Positions 1 to 7,072 of a stretch of 8,382 nt of DNA are shown piece after piece (the first letter of the stretch is position 1; the number at the start of each line of letters is the position of its first letter). Location of the stretch: the NCBI GenBank assembly GCA_905236585.1, contig CAJOQZ010000073.1, positions 1 to 8,382 on the forward strand. Direction: 5' to 3'. Origin of the DNA: an uncultured Lachnospiraceae bacterium. Lineage in GTDB: Bacteria; Bacillota; Clostridia; Lachnospirales; Lachnospiraceae. A program made the position numbers and the translations under genes. The notes under the pieces are model-generated. The model had not been told where the DNA came from. It did not search any database and worked only from the letters and a program-made list of their open reading frames with translations.

Positions 1-780
1 ACCCGCCACGCCGACGCTCATATAGATCAGGTTGTTGACAAAACGGCTCGACGGATTCGGAAGGGAAGAAAAAAACGTTGCCTTTAGGGAACTCTCCGCC
101 AACGCCGCGTTTAATTTTTCAAAATCCGCAACGGATTCTTCCGTCGCGCAAAAACTTTTCAACAGTTTCTGCCCCTCGATATGCTCATCCGTAAAATCCG
201 TAAGCGATGAGCGCATCTTTGCCTGTTCGCCGAAATACCGATAGGACCCCTTGGATATAAACCTCGCGACAAGAATCGACAGCGGCGTCAAAACGGCGAC
301 GATCGCCGCCAGCGGCAGAGATATCCGCGCCATAAAAAATATCGTTAAAACTATTGTCAGCACGCCCGAAAACAACTGGGTAAATCCCAGCAGAAGTCCG
401 TCCGAAAACGCGTCCGCATCCGTAATGATGCGGCTGATATAGTCGCCGTGCGGATGAGAATCGATTTGTTTTACGGACAGGCGCGAGAGCGTATCGAACG
501 CCCTCATTCGTAAGCCGCAGGTTAGATGATAGGCAATATAGTTGTTGACGCGGTTCATCAAATACTGCGCGACAATGGCGACGATAATCGCGACCGCCAT
601 TTTTTGCAGGACGATCGTAAGCCCCGCCCGGTCGACGGCGTGCACCCCGATGATGCAGTCCACCGCCTCCCCGGTCAGCACCGGTATCCGCAGCGTCTCA
701 ATTACCGTAACAAGCGCAAGCAGCAAAACGGCGGCTATCTGTACGCTATAGGTTTTTAATTCCTGTAAGATTCGGTTCAT
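1..780 (-). CDS. ABC exporter half-transporter, N-terminal part (continues beyond left edge)
   Basis: The reverse strand reads as an uninterrupted 260-residue membrane domain of an ABC exporter starting MNRILQELKTYSVQIAAVLL. Hydrophobic segments lie near residues 14-36, 60-77, 134-152, 156-175 and from about 250. The intracellular-loop stretch around residues 108-128 (HPHGDYISRIITDADAF) is typical of type IV (exporter-fold) ABC transmembrane domains. The nucleotide-binding domain lies beyond the window. The ATG at 780 is the only usable start: an in-frame TAA lies 21 bases upstream, and an AGGA sits about 11 bases before it, a rather weak ribosome site. It follows the other half-transporter by 102 bases in the same direction, so the two very likely form a heterodimer. 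Because the neighbour has a degenerate ATPase site, this subunit is expected to carry the catalytic Walker B Glu and switch His. Substrate is unknown; such pairs often export drugs, peptides or lipids. Confidence 0.92.
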   Translation of the reverse strand, partial: MNRILQELKTYSVQIAAVLLLALVTVIETLRIPVLTGEAVDCIIGVHAVDRAGLTIVLQKMAVAIIVAIVAQYLMNRVNNYIAYHLTCGLRMRAFDTLSRLSVKQIDSHPHGDYISRIITDADAFSDGLLLGFTQLFSGVLTIVLTIFFMARISLPLAAIVAVLTPLSILVARFISKGSYRYFGEQAKMRSSLTDFTDEHIEGQKLLKSFCATEESVADFEKLNAALAESSLKATFFSSLPNPSSRFVNNLIYMSVGVAG

Positions 781-882
781 GGTTTGGATTTTCCTGGTTA
801 GTTATAAAATGCATAAAACTTCAGTATCTGATGAAAAAGCGATTTCTCGCAAGCGCTCATCCCCTTTTCACCGATACCGGTT

Positions 883-2646
883 TTATTCGGGATACTGTGC
901 GTAGTATATTTCCCGGTACACGTCGCATTTTTTCAACAACTCGTCATGCGTCCCCAGCCCGACGCACCAACCGTCCTCAATGACGGCGATCTGATCGGCA
1001 TTTTTCACCGACGATGCCCGCTGGGATATTACGACCTTCGTCACATCCGTCATCCGATCGAGCGCTTCTTTCAGACGCGCCTCCGTCGCCAGATCAAGCG
1101 CACTCGCGGAATCATCCAAAATCAATATTTTCGCACCCGCCGTGAGCGCACGCGCAATCGTAAGCCTCTGCCTCTGCCCGCCGGAAAAATTCGCGCCCTT
1201 TTTACGCACGGCAGCGTACAAACCGCCGTCCTTTTCCTCGACAAAATCTTTTGCCTGTGCTTTTTCTAACGCCTCCCACATCTGCTCCTCGCTTGCCGTG
1301 GGGTTCGCAAGCCTTAGGTTCGAGGCGATATCTCCGGCAAACAGGCTCGCTTTCTGCGGCACGTTGGCGATTAGTCCGGCGATTTCTTCGTCCGTGCATG
1401 CGCGGACGTCTTTGCCGAACAGCCGCACGCTGCCCGCACTTGCATCATACGCATGCCGCATCAGACGGGCGATCGTGCTTTTCCCGGCTCCCGTGCCGCC
1501 GACGATGCCGAGCGTCTCTCCGGATTTTACGCGAAACGAGATATGTTCCAGCGTCACATCCGCTTTTGCGCCGTCATTTTGTGAGCCGTCATACGAAAAA
1601 CTGACGTCCGAAAACTCAATCGCAGGCGCATCCATCATCACGGTTCCGTCTGCCGTATCATAAGCCCCGTCGAAATTCTCCGCCGCGGAGTTCTGCCGCT
1701 CGTCCGGCGTATATTCCATAACCGCCGCAACCCGCCCGGCAGATGCCAGCCCTCTTGTCACAAGCGTAATCAGATTCGCAAATTTGACCAACTCCACCAG
1801 AATCTGCGACATATAATTGCAAAGGGCGACAACTTCTCCCTGCAGCAGAACGCCGCCTTCCACCAGCCCCGAAGCATACCAAAGCAGCAGGACAAGCCCA
1901 AAATTCACCGTCACATAGGTCAGCGGATTAAGAAGCGCCTGAATGCGCCCGCTTTTCATCTGCCAGCCTAATAATTCGCCCGCCCCGTCGCGGAATTTTT
2001 CCCGCTCCCGCTCTCCGGTCGCAAATGCGCGGATCACCCTTACGCCTTCCAAATTCTCGCTTACCCGAAGAAGCAGTCCGTCAAGCGCCGTCTGCACGCG
2101 GCGGAACATCGGGAGCGTCGAATGCATGATGGCAAAAACGAAAACCGACAGAACCGCAATGACGCCGACGAAGATCAGGGCGGCTTTCGCATGGATCAAA
2201 AACGCCATGACAAAGGCGCCGACCACAATAAACGGGGAGCGCAGAAACAATCGTAAGAACATATTGATGCCGTTCTGCACCTGATTTAAGTCGTTCGTCA
2301 TCCGGGTAACCAGCGTAGACGCTCCGAACGCGTCCATACTCGCGTCGGAAAAACGCATGATATGAGAAAAGAGGTCGCTTCGCATCTTCTGTACGGACCG
2401 CGCAGCGGCAAGCGCCGCGAAATACTGCGCCGTGATCGCGACAACAAGCCCCGCCGCCGCAAAGAACAAAAGCAGAAGGCTCATCTTAAAAATATAAGCC
2501 GTATCAGAATTTTTGATGCCGACGTCAATGATCCGCGCCATGACAATAGGCACCAGCAGTTCAAAAATCGCTTCAAGCATTTTGAACAACGGTGCCATTA
2601 TACTAATCGCTTTATATTTCGACAAATAATGCGCGATATATTTCAT
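883..2646 (-). CDS. ABC exporter half-transporter with degenerate nucleotide-binding domain
   Basis: This is a 587-residue fused membrane plus ATPase half-transporter of the inner membrane. Six hydrophobic segments are visible near residues 18-38, 53-77, 130-152, 155-175, 241-260 and 267-294. The ATPase domain has Walker A GGTGAGKS (383-390), Q-loop Gln431, signature FSGGQ (487-491), Walker B LILDD (508-512) and D-loop SALD (515-518). Two catalytic positions differ from the norm: Asp512 replaces the catalytic Glu, and Gln542 (ISQRASS) replaces the switch His. In known heterodimeric exporters (TM287/288, BmrCD, LmrCD type) this marks the subunit with the non-hydrolysing site, while its intact signature serves the partner's site. 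The frame is open to a TTG at 2685, abutting the previous stop. I chose the ATG at 2646 because relatives begin MKxxxxYLxxYK, though neither start has a clear ribosome site. It lies 39 bases after the ABM gene. Confidence 0.94.
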   Translation of the reverse strand: MKYIAHYLSKYKAISIMAPLFKMLEAIFELLVPIVMARIIDVGIKNSDTAYIFKMSLLLLFFAAAGLVVAITAQYFAALAAARSVQKMRSDLFSHIMRFSDASMDAFGASTLVTRMTNDLNQVQNGINMFLRLFLRSPFIVVGAFVMAFLIHAKAALIFVGVIAVLSVFVFAIMHSTLPMFRRVQTALDGLLLRVSENLEGVRVIRAFATGEREREKFRDGAGELLGWQMKSGRIQALLNPLTYVTVNFGLVLLLWYASGLVEGGVLLQGEVVALCNYMSQILVELVKFANLITLVTRGLASAGRVAAVMEYTPDERQNSAAENFDGAYDTADGTVMMDAPAIEFSDVSFSYDGSQNDGAKADVTLEHISFRVKSGETLGIVGGTGAGKSTIARLMRHAYDASAGSVRLFGKDVRACTDEEIAGLIANVPQKASLFAGDIASNLRLANPTASEEQMWEALEKAQAKDFVEEKDGGLYAAVRKKGANFSGGQRQRLTIARALTAGAKILILDDSASALDLATEARLKEALDRMTDVTKVVISQRASSVKNADQIAVIEDGWCVGLGTHDELLKKCDVYREIYYAQYPE

Positions 2647-2685
2647 AATTAAAGAAATAGCGTATCTGTTCCGATATCTGAACAA

Positions 2686-3018
2686 TTACTGTTTGATGAA
2701 TTTCGCATCCTTATCGGGAACGCCCGCTTCGTCGGAAATATAGCGTTCCGCCCTCATATGAAGGTCGTATTTTTCCCGCAAGTCGGCAATCGTTTTCATC
2801 ATGGGCGAAGCATGGTGGATATCAATCGATTCCTGATCTTTCCAACTGTCGATCAAAAGAACCGTTTCGGGATCGTTCATCGGAATAAAGTACTCATACC
2901 GCTCATTGCCGGCTTCATTGCGGATTGCGTCTGCGGTGCCGCTCTTTTCCATTTCCTCCGCAAACTTTTTTGCGCTGCCGTTGCTGCCTGTATAGTAGAG
3001 ATTCATTGTAATGCTCAT
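2686..3018 (-). CDS. Putative quinol monooxygenase, ABM domain (YgiN-like)
   Basis: A 110-residue cytoplasmic protein with the single ferredoxin-like ABM (antibiotic biosynthesis monooxygenase) fold. Recognisable landmarks are an N-terminal strand (MNLYYTG), a helix with KKFAEEMEKSG, the central strand pair YEYFIP and ETVLLIDSWKD (residues 41-61), and the conserved IDIHHASPMM stretch (65-74) before the last helix. Members act as cofactor-free quinol or polyketide monooxygenases or as heme-degrading relatives; which applies here cannot be told from sequence. The ATG at 3018 is preceded by AGGAG at 7-base spacing, and that site overlaps the TAG stop of the upstream lipoprotein gene, only 4 bases away, so translation is probably coupled. 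The frame stays open upstream to 3165, but that part lies in the lipoprotein's repeat tail and is not coding. An internal ATG at 3006 (Met5) is a less likely start. Confidence 0.88.
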   Translation of the reverse strand: MSITMNLYYTGSNGSAKKFAEEMEKSGTADAIRNEAGNERYEYFIPMNDPETVLLIDSWKDQESIDIHHASPMMKTIADLREKYDLHMRAERYISDEAGVPDKDAKFIKQ

Positions 3019-3022
3019 GTTG

Positions 3023-4237
3023 CTACTCCTCTTCGGATGCTTCTTCGCCTGCTGCCTCCTCGGATGATTCTTCGCCTGCTTCTGCATCCGTTGTCTCTTC
3101 AGCGGATTCCTCCTCGGCATCTGCATCCGTCGTCTCTTCTGCGGATTCCTCGTCTGCTTCTGCATCCGTCGCCTCTTCAGCGGATTCCTCGCTTGCGTCT
3201 GCGTCTTCCTCTCCGTCCGATTTCGCGCCGAACAGTTCGATAAACTGAACTTTCGCCCACTGGTCTTCGTTTACTTCCCAATCTGTCTCTTCGGTCCAGC
3301 CGTCGATGATTTCGGTAAACGCCTCAGCCTTTTTCTGGGTCGTAAGTTCCTCGACTTTATCCTCCGTCGCCTCTTTGTCGTCCGCTTTAATCATATAGAC
3401 AACATAGAACGCATCGTCCTCAACCTCGATCACGTCCGAACGCTCGCCGTCTTTCAACTTCTTCGCCGCCGTAATCAGCGCCTCGTCTAACTGCGGGTCT
3501 TCTGCCGGATCTTCCGCTTTTGTAAAATGATACTCGGTGTATGTCCCGCCTTCCGCTTCGACATCTTCCTCGAAATCGCCGTCCGCTGCCGCTACCGCCT
3601 CCGCGTGCTTCTTCGCCTCCGCGATATCTTCCTCGGACTTGTCCACCTGAATATTCTGCTCGTCGAACTCCTGTGTCTCAAAATAGGTATAGGCGATCGT
3701 CGACTGCTCGGTTTCCTCGTCGGTAAGCGAAACGTCCGTATCGTCCTTGATGACTCCTTCGACGCGCTGCGCTAAGGTCTGCTTCGTTAAATATTCTTCC
3801 ACGAGTTCCTGCGTCGCGCCGATCTGTTTGATCGCGTCCGCGCTGTTGTCCGCAATAAACGCCTGCGCCGCCTCGGTGATCGCCTGCTTGTCCGCATCCG
3901 ACAATTCCACGCCGTAATCCGACGCGTGCGCCGACGCAAGGTAGGTGTTCTCGATCTCGGTCATTATCGTCTCTTTTACGGTCTCCTCCGTCGTCGAACC
4001 GCTGCCGGAAATATCCTGCGTCCAATAATCGTCGCCGAAATAACTGCGGTAATACATATCGTAATCCGCCTGCTTCAAGTGAGCGACAAAGTTCGCATAG
4101 CCGAGGGAAATCGTATCTTCCCCGCCATTGATCGTAACTACCGCCGCGTTTGAATCAATAGAACTGCCGCAGCCTGCAAGCATAAACGCGCTAAGCGCAA
4201 GCGCCGTTCCTTTTGTGAGCATTTTCCTTATATTCAT
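3023..4237 (-). CDS. PrsA/SurA-like secreted lipoprotein foldase with acidic repeat tail
   Basis: A 404-residue exported lipoprotein. A signal peptide (MNIRKMLTKG, then a hydrophobic core) ends in the lipobox LAGC, with the lipidated Cys at residue 23, so the mature protein should be anchored on the outer face of the membrane. Residues about 30-175 resemble the helical SurA/PrsA N-domain. Residues about 180-300 look like a weak parvulin-type peptidyl-prolyl isomerase region, ending with KLKDGERSDVIEVEDDAFYVVYMI; I do not see the classical parvulin GGxLG motif clearly, so isomerase activity is doubtful. From about 340 to the end the chain is almost only Glu, Asp, Ala, Ser and Thr, built from 13-residue repeats. 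The start ATG has GAGG nine bases upstream and a good promoter 30 bases upstream. It is first in a likely operon with an ABM protein and an ABC exporter, perhaps helping fold an exported product or envelope protein. Confidence 0.88.
   Translation of the reverse strand: MNIRKMLTKGTALALSAFMLAGCGSSIDSNAAVVTINGGEDTISLGYANFVAHLKQADYDMYYRSYFGDDYWTQDISGSGSTTEETVKETIMTEIENTYLASAHASDYGVELSDADKQAITEAAQAFIADNSADAIKQIGATQELVEEYLTKQTLAQRVEGVIKDDTDVSLTDEETEQSTIAYTYFETQEFDEQNIQVDKSEEDIAEAKKHAEAVAAADGDFEEDVEAEGGTYTEYHFTKAEDPAEDPQLDEALITAAKKLKDGERSDVIEVEDDAFYVVYMIKADDKEATEDKVEELTTQKKAEAFTEIIDGWTEETDWEVNEDQWAKVQFIELFGAKSDGEEDADASEESAEEATDAEADEESAEETTDADAEEESAEETTDAEAGEESSEEAAGEEASEEE
3063..3218 (-). repeat. 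39-bp tandem repeats encoding acidic 13-residue units
   Basis: Four direct copies of a 39-bp unit begin at 3063, 3102, 3141 and 3180. The last three share the identical anchor GCGGATTCCT (plus-strand reading). They encode EESAEExTDAxAx units at the C-terminus of the lipoprotein. The unit is a whole number of codons, so copy-number change would preserve the frame. Confidence 0.85.
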
Positions 4238-4266
4238 GTCAAAAAACCTCGCTTTCCACGCAACCT

Positions 4267-4296
4267 ATCATAGCATATTTGCATCTGTTCCGTCAA
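4267..4296 (-). promoter_or_regulatory. Sigma-A promoter for the lipoprotein-ABM-ABC operon
   Basis: On the minus strand, TTGACG (4296-4291) and TATGAT (4272-4267) are separated by 18 bases. Transcription would start near 4260, giving a leader of about 23 bases before the ATG at 4237, which has its own GAGG ribosome site. Both hexamers are one or two bases from consensus. Confidence 0.72.
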
Positions 4297-4373
4297 CTAA
4301 TGCGAAAACTACATCAGCACAATAAAATGTGAAAATCATTCAAAAACTCGCTCATAAAACGTGATAAAATTTA

Positions 4374-4402
4374 TTGAAGTGGCTATTTTTTTGTGATACA
4401 AT
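4374..4402 (+). promoter_or_regulatory. Extended -10 promoter for the AAA_14 ATPase
   Basis: TTGAAG (4374-4379) and TACAAT (4397-4402) are spaced by exactly 17 bases, with a TGn extension (TGA) immediately before the -10. The predicted start near 4409 leaves only about 14 bases before the ATG at 4423, so the transcript would begin at or within the GGAGG ribosome site (4409-4413). Confidence 0.7.
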
Positions 4403-4422
4403 GATGTTGGAGGTATGGAATT

Positions 4423-5760
4423 ATGTACTACAGAAGAAAGATTGACGATTTTTTGAATGCATGGAAAGCAGACCCAAATCACAAGCCCCTAATTGTAAAA
4501 GGAGCCAGACAAATCGGGAAGACAGAATCCATTTTGCATTTTGCCAAATTAAATTATGAGCATATTGTGTATATTAATTTCGCTTTGGAAAAAAAATATG
4601 CGCAGATATTGACAGACGGCTATGATGTTCTCGACGTTCTTAGAAATATATCGCTTGTAAACCCCTCTTTTAAGTTTGTTCCGAACGCGACCATCATCAT
4701 ATTTGACGAACTACAGGATAATCCCGATGTAGCGACAACGCTTAAGTCGTTCAAAACAGACGGCAGATATGATGTCATCTGCAGCGGCTCCATGCTCGGC
4801 ATCAATTACAAAAAAATCCACAGCAACAGCGTAGGTTTCAAGAGGGATTACGAGATGTACTCGATGGATTTTGAAGAGTTTTTATGGGCAAAAGGATATG
4901 ATGACGCACAGATTGATTCGATTCTTACGCATATGACGGAATGCAGACCGTTTAGCGGGAACGAATTATCTGTATTTAAGAATTTGTTTTTGGATTTTTG
5001 TGTGCTGGGCGGAATGCCGGATGTTGTGAAAAGATATATAGAAACCGGCACTTTTTCCGGCACGCTTGAAATCCAAGAACAGATCCGCTTAGATTACGAA
5101 GAAGACGTACGAAAATATGCACAAGGGCTGGATCAATCCAAAATATTAAGTGTCTACAGGAGCATCCCGGCGCAGCTCGCAAAAGAAAATAAAAAGTTTC
5201 AACTTAGCAAAGTGGCTAAAAATGCGAGATCAAGAGAGTACACCGGATGTATTGAATGGTTAGTTGATGCCGGCGTTATTGTAAAATGCCTCTGCCTTCA
5301 CTACCCCGAACTTCCCTTGAAAGGAAATGCGGACGAGGACAAATACAAGTTATATTATCCTGACACGGGATTGCTAATAGCGGCATTGGATGATGAGGCG
5401 CAGGAAGATCTCCGGCAGAACAAAAACCTCGGTGTTTATAAAGGGGCGGTATATGAAAACTTTGCCGCGGAAGCCTTTTTGAAGCAGGGGCTCGGTCTAT
5501 ATTATTACAAAAAGGAAAATTCCTCGCTCGAAGAAGATTTTTTTGTAAGAACACAGGACGCGCTTATTCCGGTGGAGGTGAAATCCAACAATGCGCAGTC
5601 GAAATCTCTTGCGGCTTTAATTAAAAACGAAAACTACAGCGATATCTCATACGGCATCAAACTGGGGGATTTTAACGTCGGGTATTCGAACCGGATATAC
5701 ACTTTCCCATATTTTTGCGCGTTCAAGGTAAAAGAATATCTAAAATCGCCGACAGAATGA
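4423..5760 (+). CDS. AAA_14 / DUF4143 family ATPase
   Basis: A 445-residue cytoplasmic P-loop ATPase of the widespread AAA_14 plus DUF4143 family, whose biological role is poorly defined. The ATPase half shows Walker A GARQIGKT (27-34), Walker B IIIFDE (91-96; Asp95, Glu96) and a sensor-like CSGSMLG (120-126). The C-terminal half shows the family pattern YKGAVYENFAAEAF (339-352) and a possible PD-(D/E)XK nuclease-like core: Glu345, Asp372 and Glu385-x-Lys387 (PVEVKS). Catalytic use of this core is unproven for the family. Length is usual and the gene looks intact. GGAGG stands nine bases before the ATG. It is transcribed divergently from the lipoprotein operon, alone, and is visibly more AT-rich than that operon, which hints at separate acquisition. 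No antitoxin-like or other partner gene adjoins it. Confidence 0.92.
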   Translation: MYYRRKIDDFLNAWKADPNHKPLIVKGARQIGKTESILHFAKLNYEHIVYINFALEKKYAQILTDGYDVLDVLRNISLVNPSFKFVPNATIIIFDELQDNPDVATTLKSFKTDGRYDVICSGSMLGINYKKIHSNSVGFKRDYEMYSMDFEEFLWAKGYDDAQIDSILTHMTECRPFSGNELSVFKNLFLDFCVLGGMPDVVKRYIETGTFSGTLEIQEQIRLDYEEDVRKYAQGLDQSKILSVYRSIPAQLAKENKKFQLSKVAKNARSREYTGCIEWLVDAGVIVKCLCLHYPELPLKGNADEDKYKLYYPDTGLLIAALDDEAQEDLRQNKNLGVYKGAVYENFAAEAFLKQGLGLYYYKKENSSLEEDFFVRTQDALIPVEVKSNNAQSKSLAALIKNENYSDISYGIKLGDFNVGYSNRIYTFPYFCAFKVKEYLKSPTE

Positions 5761-5761
5761 T

Positions 5762-5917
5762 ATTTGCTTTCGGAGCCTTGGTTTTGCCGTGTTTTTGGAG
5801 CGTCCATCTTTTAGGATTCTTTTGAATGGCAAACTAAAACAAGGCACTTATCAAAGTATAATTGGATATTGTAAGGCGGACGCATTTATGCTGCCATATA
5901 TGGTGAAAATACAATGA
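5762..5917 (+). pseudogene. Possible decayed gene, 5' fragment (open frame without good start)
   Basis: Between the ATPase stop and the exonuclease lie about 390 bases with no intact gene. In this first part, one frame is open from the ATPase end to a TGA at 5915-5917 and reads in part RPSFRILLNGKLKQGTYQSI, then IGYCKADAFMLPYMVKIQ. It has no ATG near its beginning; a GTG at 5789 lacks a ribosome site. It could be the upstream piece of the same broken gene as the open frame that follows in another phase, or a chance open frame. I do not recognise a family. Confidence 0.25.
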
Positions 5918-5922
5918 TGTGA

Positions 5923-6147
5923 CAAGGATATGCCGGATGTATAAGATTCAATTTTTATCGAACGAAGAATGGCGATTGGACAAACTATAAAGAAACCGTT
6001 AGACGCACAACGCCGGAAATTTCATCAACTTGGATTGCGTTTTACGGTGCAGCCCTCAATGAACACAGTCAGTCCAGTAAAATGATTGTTTCGGCAAGAG
6101 AGCAACAGGGAACAAGAGAACATGACCATTATTTTAAAGGTGACTAA
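5923..6147 (+). pseudogene. Gene remnant: 74-codon protein-like frame lacking a start
   Basis: This frame reads without interruption for 74 codons to a TAA at 6145-6147. Its residue mix is protein-like, with segments such as CIRFNFYRTKNGDWTNYKE, TPEISSTWIAFYGAALNE and SAREQQGTREHDHYFKGD. It is closed upstream by a TGA at 5920-5922. Before that stop the same frame reads GGRIYAAIYGENTMM, again protein-like, after a TAA at 5872-5874. The first ATG inside comes only 24 codons before the end and has no ribosome site. The simplest reading is a gene inactivated by nonsense changes and perhaps a frameshift. The family is not recognised. It ends 6 bases from the convergent exonuclease stop. Confidence 0.4.
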
Positions 6148-6153
6148 AATATG

Positions 6154-6834
6154 TCATATATTTTCCGTATATCTGCATTCCGGGTAGCCCGAACATCCGA
6201 AAAACTCCCCGTACCGCCCGCTCCGCTTGCGGAGAATATTTCCGCAGCGCGGACATTTTCTTACTGCTTTTGCCTCTTTAGAAGGATTTGACATCTCCTT
6301 GCCGAGCATTTCATATATCTGCTGGTTCATGCGGCAGTCGTTCAGCGCCCTGTGTGCGCCCTCCGTACCGATTCCGTAATGCTCCGCCAAGTCCGTCAGT
6401 TTATGGTGTCTAAGCTGCGGCAGATATGCTCTTGCTACCTGAAGGGTATCGACATAGTCGTTGCCTATGGTCTTTCCCCAAAATCGCTCTGCGTCGCGAT
6501 ATATAAATTTCATGTCAAAAGCATGTATATTATGCCCGACCAGTACCGCGTCTCCCGCAAAATCCAAAAAGCCGGACAACGCTTCTTCAAAATCAGGGCT
6601 GTCTTTTACCATTTCGTCGGTAATGCCGTTTACCTCCGTCGCATAATGCGGAATCGACCGCCCGGGGTTTACCAGCGTGCTATATTCCCCGACAACCGCT
6701 CCGTTTTCTACTTTCACCGCCGATATTTCAACCACCGCATCCGTATTGCAAGATACTCCGGTCGTTTCCAGGTCAAATACTACATAATTTGAAAAATATG
6801 TATTCCGTCTCTTTCCGCATTTGTTTGAAAGCAT
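6154..6834 (-). CDS. DEDDh 3'-5' exonuclease with C-terminal topoisomerase-type zinc finger
   Basis: A 226-residue protein of the DNA polymerase III epsilon-like exonuclease family. The Exo I motif is FDLETTG (Asp21, Glu23), Exo II is GHNIHAFDMKF (Asp107) and Exo III is HRALND (His161, Asp166), so all five catalytic residues are present and two-metal 3'-5' exonuclease activity on DNA or RNA is expected. A linker (about 178-193) leads to a C4 zinc finger like those at the C-terminus of topoisomerase I: Cys194, Cys197, Cys214 and Cys220, with the typical CSGYPEC end. This probably adds single-strand DNA binding. The ATG at 6834 is fixed by an in-frame TGA 18 bases upstream and by GAGG at six-base spacing. 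The first 15 residues are an unusual basic extension, since relatives usually begin a few residues before YVVFDLETTG. It appears monocistronic; I found no convincing promoter or terminator. Confidence 0.92.
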   Translation of the reverse strand: MLSNKCGKRRNTYFSNYVVFDLETTGVSCNTDAVVEISAVKVENGAVVGEYSTLVNPGRSIPHYATEVNGITDEMVKDSPDFEEALSGFLDFAGDAVLVGHNIHAFDMKFIYRDAERFWGKTIGNDYVDTLQVARAYLPQLRHHKLTDLAEHYGIGTEGAHRALNDCRMNQQIYEMLGKEMSNPSKEAKAVRKCPRCGNILRKRSGRYGEFFGCSGYPECRYTENI

Positions 6835-6844
6835 CTTTTTCCTC

Positions 6845-7064
6845 GCTAATCAGCATATTGCCTCAAGTTCAAAAGCACCCGGATTATTTTTCTGAAAAAC
6901 TCGCAGTTGCCTCCCCGGAAGGGCTCTCAGAGATGAAATCCGCCTTTGAGGATTTCAAAACCAAGGTCCCGAAAAGAAAAGCCTTGGTAGCAGAGGGACA
7001 ATCCACCCCTAAAGAATTTAAGGACTGGATTCTTGTCCAATCCTCAAAACTCTATGATTCATAA
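6845..7064 (+). pseudogene. Protein-like open frame without a credible start, possible 3' gene remnant
   Basis: The plus strand reads a hydrophilic, protein-like sequence ending at TAA 7062-7064, including HPDYFSEKLAVASPEGLSEM, KSAFEDFKTKVPKRKALVAE and STPKEFKDWILVQSSKLYDS. The frame extends left to a TTG at 6789, but that would overlap the exonuclease start on the other strand and has no ribosome site. An internal ATG (6936, giving 42 residues) also lacks one. It may be the tail of a gene whose front was lost when the exonuclease became its neighbour. I do not recognise the family, and a chance open frame remains possible. Confidence 0.35.
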
Positions 7065-7072
7065 CAGTTCTC

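Noticed and set aside
32..759. Several plus-strand open frames at the left edge
   Set aside because: They are antisense to the clear ABC membrane-domain reading that is open from 780 to the window edge.
798..860. 20-residue minus-strand mini-ORF between the two ABC genes, preceded by AAGGGG
   Set aside because: The purine run touches the ATG with no spacing, the product has no recognisable features, and the ORF is out of frame with both neighbours.
1142..1663. 173-residue plus-strand open frame
   Set aside because: It lies opposite the strongly supported ABC ATPase domain; such antisense frames are common in GC-rich coding DNA.
2647..2685. TTG start at 2685 for the first ABC half-transporter
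   Set aside because: No ribosome site, and the 13 extra residues do not match relatives, which begin at the MKYIAHYL position. Not fully excluded.
2686..3165. Longer version of the ABM gene starting at 3165
   Set aside because: The extra 49 residues are a second-frame reading of the lipoprotein's repeat tail (Lys/Arg/Gln/Pro-rich). The ATG at 3018 has an ideal ribosome site and matches family length.
3063..3218. CRISPR-like regular repeats
   Set aside because: The units are directly tandem, with no unique spacers, and they lie in frame inside a coding sequence.
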